From positions 1-40,680 of the forward strand of contig NZ_JACJSV010000045.1 in assembly GCF_014698335.1 (NCBI RefSeq): a stretch of DNA of 40,680 nucleotides. The letters are read 5' to 3'. The translations under genes were made by a program, and so were the position numbers. Below, piece by piece: positions 1 through 7,877 of this stretch; the stretch's first letter is position 1; every line of letters starts with the position of its first letter. Under the pieces are notes generated by a model. That model saw nothing but the letters and a program-made list of their open reading frames with translations. It did not search any database and had not been told where the DNA came from. This DNA comes from Microcystis viridis FACHB-1342 (GTDB lineage: Bacteria; Cyanobacteriota; Cyanobacteriia; Cyanobacteriales; Microcystaceae).

Positions 1-290
1 CAGATGGGGTAGAAGTGGAGTCCAATCGCGTTGGAAGAGGGAACAACCGCACCAGAGATGATGTTGTTTCCGTAGAGTAGAGAACCAGCTACAGGCTCGC
101 GAATACCGTCGATATCTACAGGAGGAGCGGCGATAAAGGCGATGATGAAGCAGGTGGTGGCGGTGAGCAGGGTGGGGATCATGATCACACCGAACCAGCC
201 GACATAAAGACGGTTGTTGGTGCTGGTAATCCACTGGCAGAACTGCTCCCACAGGGAAGCGCTCTCGCGCTGTTGTAAGGTGGTGGTCAT
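1..290 (-). CDS. psbA: Photosystem II D1 protein, N-terminal part (cut by window edge)
   Basis: The reverse strand from position 290 encodes about 96 residues that begin [20 protein letters not shown] and continue through the first transmembrane helix ([20 protein letters not shown]) into the lumenal stretch [19 protein letters not shown]. This is the near-invariant N-terminus of the D1 reaction-centre protein, which with D2 binds the P680 chlorophylls, pheophytin, QB and the Mn cluster in the thylakoid membrane. The gene runs off the left edge, so the QB-binding and Mn-ligand residues, and the residue that separates D1 isoforms (Gln or Glu 130), cannot be seen. A sigma70-type promoter with an HLR1 motif lies just upstream, as expected for a light-responsive psbA copy. 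Identification is essentially certain from the conserved sequence. Confidence 0.98.
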   Translation of the reverse strand, partial: MTTTLQQRESASLWEQFCQWITSTNNRLYVGWFGVIMIPTLLTATTCFIIAFIAAPPVDIDGIREPVAGSLLYGNNIISGAVVPSSNAIGLHFYPI

Positions 291-329
291 TGGTTTATGA
301 GTGCGGTTTTATTGATTTATGATGTTCTC

Positions 330-358
330 ATCTTAAGGGTAATGTAACGGTTTGTAAA
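330..358 (-). promoter_or_regulatory. psbA promoter (-35 TTTACA, 17 bp, -10 TAAGAT)
   Basis: On the minus strand TTTACA (353-358) is followed after exactly 17 bases by TAAGAT (330-335), about 40 bases before the psbA ATG. This is a good sigma70-type match and matches the usual psbA arrangement of a short A/T-rich leader. The leader (291-325) has no clear Shine-Dalgarno sequence but is rich in A and T. Confidence 0.75.
341..358 (-). promoter_or_regulatory. HLR1-type RpaB site overlapping the psbA -35
   Basis: Read on the minus strand the sequence is TTTACAAACCGTTACATT. This fits the HLR1 consensus, two (G/T)TTACA(T/A)(T/A) octamers separated by two bases, at every position. HLR1 is known to bind the response regulator RpaB at high-light genes. 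Because the site covers the -35 box, repression under low light is the expected mode. That last point is inference from position. Confidence 0.6.
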
Positions 359-457
359 GAAGTTTGACGATATTGTTACTTATGCTATTGATAAGCTGAG
401 GTTATGTTAGGTTAGTTGGTCGCACTACCGACAATGAACTATGAAGCACCTTTTGTT

Positions 458-643
458 TTAAGCCGGATGCGATCGCTTGTCCCGTTCGATCTTACCAGCG
501 ATCGCATCTAGTCTTGCTTTGATTCTGGTCATCCACTGGTTAAACTCGGCCGATTGCCGATTGATCGCTTCCTTGCGTTGTCTTATCTCATCGGTTGTTT
601 TTTCGGGGGCCTCTAACCGGATATTTAATTCTGTAATCATCAT
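458..643 (-). CDS. Small charged hypothetical protein (61 aa)
   Basis: An ATG at 643 opens a 61-codon frame with GAGG about 3-6 bases upstream. The product is strongly charged and helix-prone (EIRQRKEAINRQSAEFNQW then MTRIKARLDAIAGKIERDK), so it could form a short amphipathic helix or coiled coil. There is no signal peptide or membrane segment. I do not recognise a family. A frame on the opposite strand (477-692) covers the same DNA but reads as hydrophobic low-quality sequence, so the minus frame is the better candidate. The C-terminal end runs into a HIP1 octamer (GCGATCGC at 470-477). It may be a genuine small gene or the remnant of a larger one. Confidence 0.4.
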   Translation of the reverse strand: MMITELNIRLEAPEKTTDEIRQRKEAINRQSAEFNQWMTRIKARLDAIAGKIERDKRSHPA

Positions 644-802
644 TGCCTCAAGTATCCATGGATTCTTTACGGCAGGGAACTTGACATATTAATCAATGGG
701 AATCACCCTCTTTACGGAAATTTTGCCGTTGACATCCTCACCACCTTAAAATGGACGGCAATACCACCCAAAAACCATGAAGCGCCTTTTCCTTTTAGCC
801 GT

Positions 803-863
803 AGGGTGCGTTCCCTAAGATGGCTCATACTACTCCACCGATAGATTTTTGGGAACGCACCCT
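803..863. repeat. REP-like palindrome, 13-bp perfect inverted repeat
   Basis: AGGGTGCGTTCCC at 803-815 is the exact reverse complement of GGGAACGCACCCT at 851-863, with a 35-base spacer. The type resembles the GGTGCGTT repeats common in cyanobacterial spacers. The inner part CCACCGATAGATTTT recurs at 14121-14135 beside the TnpB remnant, so the two may share an origin. Confidence 0.6.
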
Positions 864-906
864 GCACATTCATTGAAGCTGTGAGTTTAAGTGCGGTCGC
901 TGATCT

Positions 907-1002
907 TATAGCGTTTCCTGTTCGCAAGAGGTACATTATCGATGTTGAAAAGCTTAATTAGCAAAGGTTTAAATGTGCCACACAGGTGTGAGAACTGATA
1001 TA
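907..1002 (+). mobile_element. 96-bp MITE-like element, copy 1
   Basis: This 96-bp unit begins TATAGCG and ends with an imperfect inverted copy of that end (GAGAACTGATATA). It has a same-length partner in reverse orientation at 12728-12823; by my count 13 of 96 positions differ. A hairpin with arms CACAC/GTGTG (979-990) lies near the right end. It has no coding capacity, so it would depend on a transposase in trans. Flanking TA bases suggest an IS630-type target, which is inference. Confidence 0.65.
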
Positions 1003-1494
1003 ATAAGCTACATTAACAACAATACTTAAAGAAAAGGCTTAAAGATGATCAGTAACAAGGGTAAAAAAACAAGTCGCTCCTGGTGTTTTTGCCCGACGAT
1101 AGGCTCTCTTGGGTTTGGTGGGTAAAATGTATTCTAAGATACAGTCCTGCGGGCGAGCGAGTGAAACGAACCACAAAGACACAAAGGACACAAAGATTGA
1201 TCGCTCTTATATAATTTAAACTTATCACACAAGGTCGAGAAGAGCCGACGATATTGCAGATTATAATTAATGAAACAGGTTTTGTTGCTATAGGGATTCG
1301 TTTTGTCCAACCATTACCGATGAAGATGATTGGCAACCTTGCCAGGAATTAGTGGTACAATTACCAAATAAACAGTAATTTTTTCCATAAGTATCTAAGC
1401 ACAATTAATTACACATCTAAGCCACTACTCCGTCAGACTTCTGCTGTGAGTAAACAGTGAACTGAAAACTCAAATCCGATCCCTAATAGCTTTA

Positions 1495-1532
1495 TCCCGT
1501 CTCCCATCTCCCGTCTCCTGTCTCCTGTCTCG
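1495..1532. repeat. STRR-type heptamer tandem (CCCGTCT/CCTGTCT)
   Basis: About five heptamers of the form CYYRTCT follow one another just before the creatininase gene. Such short tandem repeats are common in cyanobacterial spacers; no function is evident. Confidence 0.6.
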
Positions 1533-1590
1533 ACTAGGAAATTAATTTTGCACGACTACTTAACCCTAATCCCTCACCCCCAATAGGATT

Positions 1591-2397
1591 ATGATGCACG
1601 GTTTTATTCCCCCTCATCGTTATTTTCCCTATCTTACTTGGACCGATATAGATTCAATGCTGGATAAGGAAAATGTGGTAATTATTCAACCCATCGGTGC
1701 GATCGAACAACACGGACCCCATCTCCCTATTGCTGTCGATGCTGCCATTAGTTTAGGGGTTTTAGGCAAAGCTTTCGAGAAATTAAATACAAATGTTCCC
1801 GCCTTTGCTTTACCCTGTCTCTACTACGGAAAATCTAACGAACATTGGTCTTTCCCCGGCACGATTACCCTCTCGGCAGCCACCTTATTAACCCTCATTC
1901 AAGAGATAGCTGAAAGTCTCTATCGTTCGGGGTTTCGCAAGTTAGTATTAATGAACTCTCACGGCGGACAACCGCAAGTTATGGAAATTGCCGCTAGAGA
2001 TATTCACCAACAATATACCGATTTTTTAGTATTTCCTTTTTTCACTTGGCGAGTTCCCCACAATGCGGCTGAATTATTCTCGGAATATGAATTAGAATAC
2101 GGTATTCATGCAGGAGATGTGGAAACTAGCATTATGTTATCATTACTGCCAGAACAGGTCAAAATTGAGCGGGCTGTCCGAGAATATCCCCAGGGTTTGC
2201 CAGAAAATAGTTTATTAACTATGGAAGGAAAATTACCCTTTGCTTGGTTAACTAAGGAATTAACTAAAAGTGGAGTGATGGGAGATGCTACTAATGCAAG
2301 TAAAGAAAAAGGCGATCGATTATTAGAATCCGTTGCTAATGGTTGGGTACAGGCGATCATTGATGTTTATCGATTCCGTCAACCGAAGTTATCTTAA
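1591..2397 (+). CDS. Creatininase-family amidohydrolase
   Basis: The 268-aa product carries the creatininase family signature in order: GAIEQHGPHLP (about residues 36-46, metal-binding Glu and His), a conserved NSHGG motif (about 122-126) and HAGDVETS (about 173-180, metal-binding Glu). The length is typical for the family. Members are metal-dependent amidohydrolases; besides creatininase they include the mycofactocin peptidase MftE and FAPy deformylases in pigment pathways, so the substrate is unknown. Two ATG codons stand in tandem at 1591 and 1594; either may start the protein. There is no partner gene nearby that suggests a pathway: the next gene is a minus-strand toxin remnant. It is probably a cytoplasmic housekeeping or salvage enzyme. 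Confidence 0.9.
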   Translation: MMHGFIPPHRYFPYLTWTDIDSMLDKENVVIIQPIGAIEQHGPHLPIAVDAAISLGVLGKAFEKLNTNVPAFALPCLYYGKSNEHWSFPGTITLSAATLLTLIQEIAESLYRSGFRKLVLMNSHGGQPQVMEIAARDIHQQYTDFLVFPFFTWRVPHNAAELFSEYELEYGIHAGDVETSIMLSLLPEQVKIERAVREYPQGLPENSLLTMEGKLPFAWLTKELTKSGVMGDATNASKEKGDRLLESVANGWVQAIIDVYRFRQPKLS

Positions 2398-2658
2398 TAG
2401 AAGATTAATCAGAATTGTTAATAAGCTGTACTGCACTTAAACTGCCTATTCGTAATTTTCTTACAAAGGATAAAACTCCATCTTCCTTCTCCTTTGATTC
2501 GAGCATTTGATCACTATCTTCTATTAGCATCAACAGAGGAAATTTTAACCAGACTTCTGGTGGTTTTTAGCATAACTATATAATCTCAATTATGAGCTTT
2601 ATTTTTGAGATTTTAGAAATTTTGTAACCAGTAATAAAAAGAAAACAAACGACATTTT

Positions 2659-3045
2659 TTACCATATTTTTTGTACAGGATAAGAATCGAAAACAGAATC
2701 AACACCCAGGATAATTAGGTTTTCTGTAATTGCTTGAGAAATCAATAAACGATCAAACGGATCTTTGTGATAATAAGGTAAGGTGTCTAATGTCCAAATA
2801 TGAGATAATTTCAGGGGTAAAATCTGCACATCATTAATTTTAGTTTGATCTTTAACTATTTCCGAGAGAGAAATATCTAAATTTAATTTGCCTAACTGTA
2901 CTTTGATCTGTATTTCCCAGACACTGACCAAACTCAAGAAAAGAAGATTATTTCTATCTTCTAGTATCTTAATTGCTGATGAGGAAAGCTGAGGAGAATT
3001 CTGGGAAAATTAGATTAAAGTGTGACTATCTAAGAGAATATTCAT
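2659..3045 (-). pseudogene. VapC-type PIN-domain toxin with an early stop codon
   Basis: Translation from the ATG at 3045 gives MNILLDSHTLI, then TAA at 3010-3012, then FSQNSPQLSSSAIKILEDRNN followed in the same frame by LVSVWEIQIK and a complete PIN-domain remainder ending YPVQKIW. Intact relatives normally read LLDTHTLIW here, so the stop replaces the conserved Trp at codon 12. The first catalytic Asp (LLD) lies before the stop, while the other acidic residues (DPFDRLLISQA, DSVFDSY) lie after it. A TTG at 2937 could restart translation but would give a toxin without its first active-site Asp. The reading overlaps the upstream antitoxin by ATGA, the classic toxin-antitoxin layout. The toxin is therefore most likely dead. 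Confidence 0.8.
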
Positions 3046-3269
3046 GAGTCAAAATTCCAGAAATTATCGGGTAAGGGTTGATTGAAATCATCACTCATCC
3101 AAATTTTTCCCTGATGCAACCCAAAGACTCGTTTTTTAGGGGAAGATAAAGGCTCCTTTTCCTCCGTGAGAGCTTCTACATATTCTAAGATTTGTTTTTG
3201 TTTATCTAGAGGAATTTCCTGTAGCTTGTTAATAATGCTTTCTGTAATTTTATTGCCAGAAATAGTCAT
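3042..3269 (-). CDS. DUF2281/VapB-type antitoxin
   Basis: The 75-aa product starts MTISGNKITESIINKLQEIP and has the short helical N-terminus with KQKQILEYVEALTEE, followed by a Trp-rich tail (KIWMSDDFNQPLPDNFWNF). This is the DUF2281-type antitoxin commonly paired with PIN toxins in cyanobacteria. It ends in a 4-base overlap with the toxin reading frame, so both would be translated from one transcript. Here the antitoxin is intact while the toxin is interrupted, which suggests an orphaned antitoxin left after toxin inactivation. It could still neutralise related toxins elsewhere in the genome. Confidence 0.75.
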   Translation of the reverse strand: MTISGNKITESIINKLQEIPLDKQKQILEYVEALTEEKEPLSSPKKRVFGLHQGKIWMSDDFNQPLPDNFWNFDS

Positions 3270-3780
3270 GGTTTTCTCAATATATACTGAAATCTACGAT
3301 GCAAGCTTCATGATAGCATTTTAAACATAAATAAAGTTAATTTTTGTAGAACCACTTCCCCAACTTGTTTAAGAGAGTTCCTGCAAAAATCAAAAATCTT
3401 CCGTGAGGAGACTCCGAGACAGTCCAGAGGAGGAGAAAAAAGACAAGAAACAACTATCCCGTCCATAAAACCCAAGATTATGTCAAATTTATCTGAGGTT
3501 TTCGATATTTTGAGCCGATAGCACCTCGAAAACTTACTTTTACAGGAGGTTTAAGCTAAATTAATCCTATTGTTAAGGATATTAGCCACAGCAGTTATCT
3601 TAATGAGCAGGTACGAAGTTTTCGTTTTCGGGAGTCGGTCTTCCATACCAAATTAGATTACACTTCATCTTTATGAGAAACACTGTAACAGACAGAAATT
3701 AGCTGTTTCAGTCCACTAGGGCTGCTGACTTAGAAAAAATTGCGTTAGAATTAAAGAAATATTACAAGTGATTGACAAAA
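3270..3780. other. Spacer with dispersed repeat and a gene-tail remnant
   Basis: No complete gene is visible. At 3645-3681 lies a unit that recurs almost unchanged at 12236-12272. After it, the frame 3703-3771 reads LFQSTRAADLEKIALELKKYY-Lys-stop, which looks like the C-terminus of a lost gene that ended just before the HEAT-repeat gene. The part from 3270 to 3640 shows nothing I recognise. Confidence 0.45.
3645..3681 (+). repeat. Dispersed 37-bp repeat, copy 1
   Basis: The unit starts TACCAAATTAG, continues TTACACTTCATCTTTATG and ends GAAAC. It matches 12236-12272 with two differences (A/G in both cases). Each copy abuts a truncated reading frame, so it probably marks the end of an insertion element. 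Confidence 0.6.
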
Positions 3781-4449
3781 ATGAGCAAGCCTGATATAGA
3801 AACCATTGCCCTGCAGTTAGAAAGCAGCAACTCCAAAGATCGTCTGCTGGCCTTGGCATCCCTGCGAGAAGTGACCCCGGAGGAAGCTGTACCCTTGATC
3901 AAAAAAGTCCTTTATGATGAAATGCTGCCAGTGCGATCGATGGCTGTCTTTGCTTTGGGAGTCAAACAAACCGAGGAATGCTTTCCTATCCTCGTGGATT
4001 TGTTAGCCAATGATGCCGATTATGGCATTCGCGCCGATGCTGCGGGGGCCTTAGGTTATTTAGAAGATATTCGCGCTTTTGAACCCCTACAACGAGCTTT
4101 TTACGAAGATACGCAATGGTTAGTCCGCTTCAGTGCTGCCGTCGCTTTGGGCAATTTACGCGATATTCGGGCTAAACAGGTGTTATTATCGGCTCTCGAT
4201 AGTAACGAAGCGGTTATTCAACAGGCCGCTATTGCCGCTCTTGGGGAAATCAAAGCAGTGGAAACCGTCGAGAAGCTTTTAACCTTTGTTAACTCCGATG
4301 ACTGGTTAATCCGGCAGCGATTAGCGGAAGCTTTAGGCCAGCTTCCGGCGGAAAAAACGATCGCAGCCTTAAAATTTTTGGTCAAGGACGAACATCCACA
4401 AGTGCGGGAAGCAGCCCGTTTATCTTTGCAAAAATTGGCCAACGTCTAG
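3781..4449 (+). CDS. HEAT-repeat protein (NblB/CpcE-like)
   Basis: The 222-aa product is built of roughly six HEAT repeats of about 31 residues; recurring cores include LLALASLREV, VRSMAVFALG, IRADAAGALGYL, VRFSAAVALGNL, IQQAAIAALGEI and VREAARLSLQKL. There is no signal peptide. Cyanobacterial HEAT proteins of this size include NblB (phycobilisome disassembly) and CpcE/CpcF-type bilin lyases. The next gene encodes a bilin lyase of the CpcS/CpeS family 61 bases downstream, which favours a phycobilisome-related role. I choose ATG 3781 over an in-frame TTG at 3772 because ATG is preferred and the family starts close to this point. No strong Shine-Dalgarno sequence is seen. The exact subfamily is not settled. 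Confidence 0.8.
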   Translation: MSKPDIETIALQLESSNSKDRLLALASLREVTPEEAVPLIKKVLYDEMLPVRSMAVFALGVKQTEECFPILVDLLANDADYGIRADAAGALGYLEDIRAFEPLQRAFYEDTQWLVRFSAAVALGNLRDIRAKQVLLSALDSNEAVIQQAAIAALGEIKAVETVEKLLTFVNSDDWLIRQRLAEALGQLPAEKTIAALKFLVKDEHPQVREAARLSLQKLANV

Positions 4450-4510
4450 GTATAGGATAGAATAAATAATCTATTCTTCCAGAGCGATCGATCTTTGCCT
4501 ACAGCCATTC

Positions 4511-5023
4511 ATGGACATTCAAGAATTTATTAATCTCTGTGCGGGTAAATGGTTTTCTCAGCGCACCAGTTATCAATTAGCTGCCCAAAAAGTTGCCAAT
4601 AATAAAGCAGAAATCACCATCGATTTGCTGGCTGCCGATGCTGCCGATGTGGTGCAATTATGTTTAGGAAATAACTGTCAGTCCCACACCAGTCTAGGGG
4701 GATGGAAAACGACTTGGGATAATTCCGTGGACTATGGACAACCGAAAAAAATCGGTTCTAGCTATTTAGTTTGGCTACCCTCAGAAAATTCTTGGCAAGG
4801 AAAATTAATCACAGCGGTCGGTAAATCGGCAGCGCTGGGAGAATATCATCTCAGAAGCGATCAAGCTTTAACTTTAACCATCGAGGACAATCACCATCGT
4901 ATCGAGGAAAGAATCTGGTTTGCTAGTCCTAATCTGAGATTGCGTACCAGTATTATTCAGTCGGCCAATGGCGATCGCCAAACGGTTTTCTATTCGGAAA
5001 TTCGCAAAATGGTTGCTTCTTAA
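4511..5023 (+). CDS. CpcS/CpeS-family phycobiliprotein lyase
   Basis: The 170-aa product starts MDIQEFINLCAGKWFSQRTS, the hallmark N-terminus of the CpcS/CpeS (DUF1001) lyases, and continues with a predicted all-beta barrel of lipocalin type including GSSYLVWLP and RIEERIWFASPNLRLRTS. These enzymes attach phycocyanobilin to Cys residues of phycobiliprotein beta subunits (Cys-84 class) or of allophycocyanin. The sequence is slightly shorter than the roughly 195-aa CpcS type, so CpcU-like is possible. It follows the HEAT-repeat gene on the same strand and probably shares a transcript with it. Confidence in the family is high; confidence in the target subunit is low. Confidence 0.88.
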   Translation: MDIQEFINLCAGKWFSQRTSYQLAAQKVANNKAEITIDLLAADAADVVQLCLGNNCQSHTSLGGWKTTWDNSVDYGQPKKIGSSYLVWLPSENSWQGKLITAVGKSAALGEYHLRSDQALTLTIEDNHHRIEERIWFASPNLRLRTSIIQSANGDRQTVFYSEIRKMVAS

Positions 5024-5093
5024 GTAGCTGCCATCCCCAATCTCTGAGGTGGGGAAGACAGGATTAATCTTCCACCACTCCAGTCAAATCCTC

Positions 5094-5966
5094 CTAACGT
5101 CGGCCGCGTCTGCTGCTGCCGAAACCACTGCGACTAGGGGTACGACGGGAACCAGAGGAACCGAAACTAGGAGAACGTTTGACATTATCAGATTTACCCG
5201 AATTCTTCAGGGTACTGGAACCATAACCAGAACCACTGGGTTTTGTGGTGGTGGTGCTGCTGCGATTGGGACTAGAGGGAGTATTGCTAGGATAACGACG
5301 TAAATTGCCGGTAGAACGGAGAGTTTGCCGGTTTTTGACTGCCGGAGGTGGACTATTATGTTTAGTCCGGTATTGATCCACTGCCTGATTATAGGTGGAA
5401 CCGTAACCACCAAAACCGGTCATCACACCCCCCGGAGTATAGAGGGGAGGAACGTAATATTGAGGACGAAAGAGCAAACTACCCAAAGCTTGACCAGCAA
5501 CAGCACCGAAAAAAGGACTCCAAAAACTCGATTCTTGTCGAATCACCACGGTTTCCTGTTGTCCGGTTTGGGGATTGTTCCGCACTTCCGTGACATTATG
5601 GACATACTCAATTTTAAAATCTTCGGTCATGTACAGGGTAGCCTGATCACCGTTGATTTCCACCGCAGTTTTTTCCCCTTTAGCGATAGCTTCATCGCTT
5701 AATCTAGCCATTTGCAGGTTAGTGGTGCGAAAGAGGGGAGAAGTCCCCCCGGGGGTGTTTAACAGCATTAAGGTATAAGTGCCATCTCCGTCATCGTAGG
5801 TAGCTTGTTGCACCTCGTAGCGACCGCTACTAACCTGATTGGATTCTCGTCTTACACTACTGTTATTAGCTGACGGTGACTGAGTTTGATTTGACGACGA
5901 ACCACAGGCCACCGTTGTGCAACAAAGGGTAAGAATTAAAAAAATTGTCGTTACTTGGCGCAGCAT
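5094..5966 (-). CDS. Predicted lipoprotein with Gly/Ser/Arg-rich tail
   Basis: From ATG 5966 the product is 290 aa. It starts MLRQVTTIFLILTLCCTTVACGSSS, a lipoprotein signal peptide with lipobox TVAC and a Ser-rich spacer, so it should be anchored in a membrane after cleavage at Cys-21. The middle has a compact beta-rich part (RYEVQQATYDDGDGTYTLML, ATLYMTEDFKIEYVHNVTEV) and a short glycine-rich segment (FFGAVAGQALGSLLFRPQYY). The last 90 residues are low-complexity Ser/Arg/Gly ending SRSGFGSSRRGRR. I do not recognise a function. An upstream in-frame start at 6026 exists but would overlap the next gene and precede the signal peptide. Its 5' neighbour (DUF1517 protein) is only 16 bases away, so the two form an operon. 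Confidence 0.75.
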   Translation of the reverse strand: MLRQVTTIFLILTLCCTTVACGSSSNQTQSPSANNSSVRRESNQVSSGRYEVQQATYDDGDGTYTLMLLNTPGGTSPLFRTTNLQMARLSDEAIAKGEKTAVEINGDQATLYMTEDFKIEYVHNVTEVRNNPQTGQQETVVIRQESSFWSPFFGAVAGQALGSLLFRPQYYVPPLYTPGGVMTGFGGYGSTYNQAVDQYRTKHNSPPPAVKNRQTLRSTGNLRRYPSNTPSSPNRSSTTTTKPSGSGYGSSTLKNSGKSDNVKRSPSFGSSGSRRTPSRSGFGSSRRGRR

Positions 5967-5982
5967 AAGGGCAAAATTAAGA

Positions 5983-6582
5983 CTATAAAGGCAGCAATTC
6001 GGGGAAATTGAGTAATAGTTGCTCATTGGTCAATTCATCTCCCAATTGAGCAGGAGAAAAATGTACCTGAATCGCACGCAGCCGACCTTGGTAGTGAAGG
6101 TTAATTATTGATTTTAAACCATCTTCCAGGGCCTCTCGATCGGCTAGGCTAGTTTCTAAAGCAGCACTCTCACCCTCGAAGGCTATTGTGATCATAACAA
6201 CTAAGTTATCGGTGACGGGTAAAGTTAAGGGTTCGTTTTCCCCCAACTGTGAAGACACCGATTCACTTAGGTATCTGGCCGCGGAATCGGTAAACAGTTC
6301 GTTAACGTAGTCTCCCGCTTCCCCCTCATGCCAAAAAACATCGCCCTCATTAGCCACAGAAAACCAATAGAGGTTCATCTGCAGCAGATTTTGACAAATT
6401 TCTACTAAACCCTCTCCCATGACCTCTAAATCGCCTTCGGAATCGATCGCCTCCCGGCCGGCACGATTAAGAATACCGATCAGCGGTGCGATTTCTTGGC
6501 CGTAGAGATGCAAAAATAAGCGACAGACCACATAGCGAGTTCTACCCGCAAATTTCTTGAAGCGATCGCCTAAAGAACTCAT
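5983..6582 (-). CDS. DUF1517-family protein
   Basis: The 199-aa product ends with the segment VVMITIAFEGE...ETSLADREALEDGL...LRAIQVHFSPAQLGDELT, which is typical of DUF1517 proteins found throughout cyanobacteria and plastids. Those proteins often have an N-terminal membrane segment; here the N-terminus (MSSLGDRFKKFAGRTRYVV) is basic and no clear transmembrane helix is present, so this looks like a soluble short form. Function is unknown. It is the first gene of a two-gene minus-strand unit with the lipoprotein at 5094-5966. A dispersed repeat (6586-6634) lies directly in front of its start codon and probably contains or replaces part of its promoter. Confidence 0.7.
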   Translation of the reverse strand: MSSLGDRFKKFAGRTRYVVCRLFLHLYGQEIAPLIGILNRAGREAIDSEGDLEVMGEGLVEICQNLLQMNLYWFSVANEGDVFWHEGEAGDYVNELFTDSAARYLSESVSSQLGENEPLTLPVTDNLVVMITIAFEGESAALETSLADREALEDGLKSIINLHYQGRLRAIQVHFSPAQLGDELTNEQLLLNFPELLPL

Positions 6583-6585
6583 AAT

Positions 6586-6634
6586 AGACCTCTGGTAAAA
6601 ATCAAAAATTGTCGTTAAGGTTAGGAGTCAGTAG
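6586..6634 (+). repeat. Dispersed 49-bp repeat, copy 1
   Basis: This unit starts AGACCTCTGGTAAAAATC and ends GTTAGGAGTCAGTAG. It matches 24615-24663 with about six differences. The second copy is the left end of a 178-bp MITE-like element, so this one may be a solo end of the same element. Confidence 0.5.
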
Positions 6635-6671
6635 TCAGGAGATAGGAGACTTTTTTTTATTTATTCTTCCC

Positions 6672-6697
6672 AATTCCCACTTCCCACTTCCCACTTT
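6672..6697. repeat. STRR-type heptamer tandem (TTCCCAC)
   Basis: Three or more copies of TTCCCAC stand in tandem in the spacer before hpnH. It is the same family of C-rich heptamers as at 8030-8068 and 23620-23655. Confidence 0.6.
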
Positions 6698-6858
6698 CAA
6701 GTCAGTAGTCTTGAAGCCATCAGCTAGATCAAGATGATAATCAAGTAAACAGCCAAAAAAGCCACCAGCTTTTATTTATTTTGCCATTTTCTAGGGTTCT
6801 ATGCCTTGATGTCCTGTTAACAGTCTATAATGACTTAGAATCCTATTGGTGTGAGCAA

Positions 6859-7875
6859 ATGGCTGTCCAACTACAACAAGCTTTAGTGGTTGCTTCCTAT
6901 ATCTTGAAACAGCGTCTAGCAGGAAAAAAGCGTTTTCCCTTAGTTTTAATGCTAGAACCCCTATTTCGCTGTAATTTAGCCTGTACTGGCTGCGGCAAGA
7001 TTCAACATCCCCCGGAAATCCTCCGCAATCATCTTACCCCAGCAGAATGTTTCGCAGCGGTGGAAGAATGCGGAGTTCCCGTGGTTTCCATCCCCGGGGG
7101 TGAGCCGCTTTTACATCCACAAATCGATGAAATTGTCAAGGGGTTAGTGGACAGAAAAAAATTCGTCTATCTGTGTACCAATGCCCTGTTATTGGAAAAA
7201 AGCCTAGATAAATTTACTCCTTCACCCTATCTTACCTTTAGTGTCCATCTGGATGGTCTCAAAGAACATCACGATCGCTGTGTGGATCGAAAGGGAGTAT
7301 TCGATAAGGCAGTAAAAGGGATTAAAGCGGCGAAAGCGAGAGGTTTTCGGGTTACTACTAATACCACGGTTTTTGAAGGCACAGATCCGCGAGAAATGCA
7401 GGAATTTTTCGATTTTCTTGCTACTTTGGGCATCGATGGCATGATGATTTCCCCCGGTTACAGTTATGAGTGGGCCCCGGATCAAGATAGTTTCTTGAAA
7501 CGGGAGCAAACTAGAGCTTTATTCCGAGAAATTCTCTCACCCTGGAAATCAGGTCAGAAAAAGTGGAATTTTAACCATAATCCTCTCTTTCTCGATTTTC
7601 TCATCGGTGAACAAGACTATGAATGCACCCCTTGGGGTAGTCCTAGCTATAGTCTTTTAGGATGGCAAAAACCCTGTTATCTGCTCAACGAAGGTCATTA
7701 CAAAAGCTTTCGGGAACTTTTAGCAGAAACCAATTGGGATAACTACGGTCGGGCTAGTGGCAATCCTCAATGTGCCGATTGTATGGTACATTGCGGCTAT
7801 GAACCGACCGCGGCCATGGCAGCTTTTAAACCGGCTAATATGAGACGTGCCATGCAGAGTTTAATCGGAGTCTAA
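6859..7875 (+). CDS. hpnH: Hopanoid biosynthesis radical SAM protein HpnH
   Basis: The 338-aa product has the radical SAM Cys triad CNLACTGC (about residues 40-47) after LMLEPLFR, the SAM-binding [12 protein letters not shown] and a C-terminal Cys cluster ([15 protein letters not shown]). This matches HpnH, the adenosyl hopane synthase that adds the 5'-deoxyadenosyl radical to diploptene, giving the first C35 hopanoid. The length agrees with the family. ATG 6859 is chosen because the family begins MAVQLQQAL...; the frame is open upstream to 6781. The stop at 7875 is followed two bases later by a MITE. Squalene-hopene cyclase is not in this window. Confidence 0.93.
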   Translation: MAVQLQQALVVASYILKQRLAGKKRFPLVLMLEPLFRCNLACTGCGKIQHPPEILRNHLTPAECFAAVEECGVPVVSIPGGEPLLHPQIDEIVKGLVDRKKFVYLCTNALLLEKSLDKFTPSPYLTFSVHLDGLKEHHDRCVDRKGVFDKAVKGIKAAKARGFRVTTNTTVFEGTDPREMQEFFDFLATLGIDGMMISPGYSYEWAPDQDSFLKREQTRALFREILSPWKSGQKKWNFNHNPLFLDFLIGEQDYECTPWGSPSYSLLGWQKPCYLLNEGHYKSFRELLAETNWDNYGRASGNPQCADCMVHCGYEPTAAMAAFKPANMRRAMQSLIGV

Positions 7876-7877
7876 TC

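Larger units (their letters stand above)
644..1590. other. 947-bp repeat-rich spacer
   Basis: Besides the REP-like palindrome and the 96-bp element, this spacer holds a CACAAAGACACAAAGGACAC tandem (about 1171-1197). It also has a degraded frame at about 1237-1378, where IINETGFVAIGIRFVQ in one frame continues as DEDDWQPCQELVVQLPNKQ before a stop in another; this looks like a frameshifted gene tail. A CTCCYRTCTCC-type tandem lies at 1495-1532. I see no intact gene. Confidence 0.5.

Noticed and set aside
477-692. Plus-strand 71-aa frame opposite the small charged protein
   Set aside because: Hydrophobic, low-quality sequence that mirrors the better minus-strand frame; no start signals.
712-936. 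Minus-strand 74-aa frame
   Set aside because: It is formed mostly by the REP-like palindrome and part of a MITE, so it is not a gene.
1049-1336. Minus-strand 95-aa frame
   Set aside because: It runs across a CACAAAGGACAC-type repeat and unrelated spacer; composition is not protein-like and no start signal is seen.
2659-2937. Complete short toxin starting at TTG 2937
   Set aside because: The frame upstream is clearly the N-terminus of the same PIN protein with a stop; a start at TTG would lack the first catalytic Asp.
5325-5702. Plus-strand 125-aa frame opposite the lipoprotein
   Set aside because: Shadow of the lipoprotein gene, which has a signal peptide and operon context.
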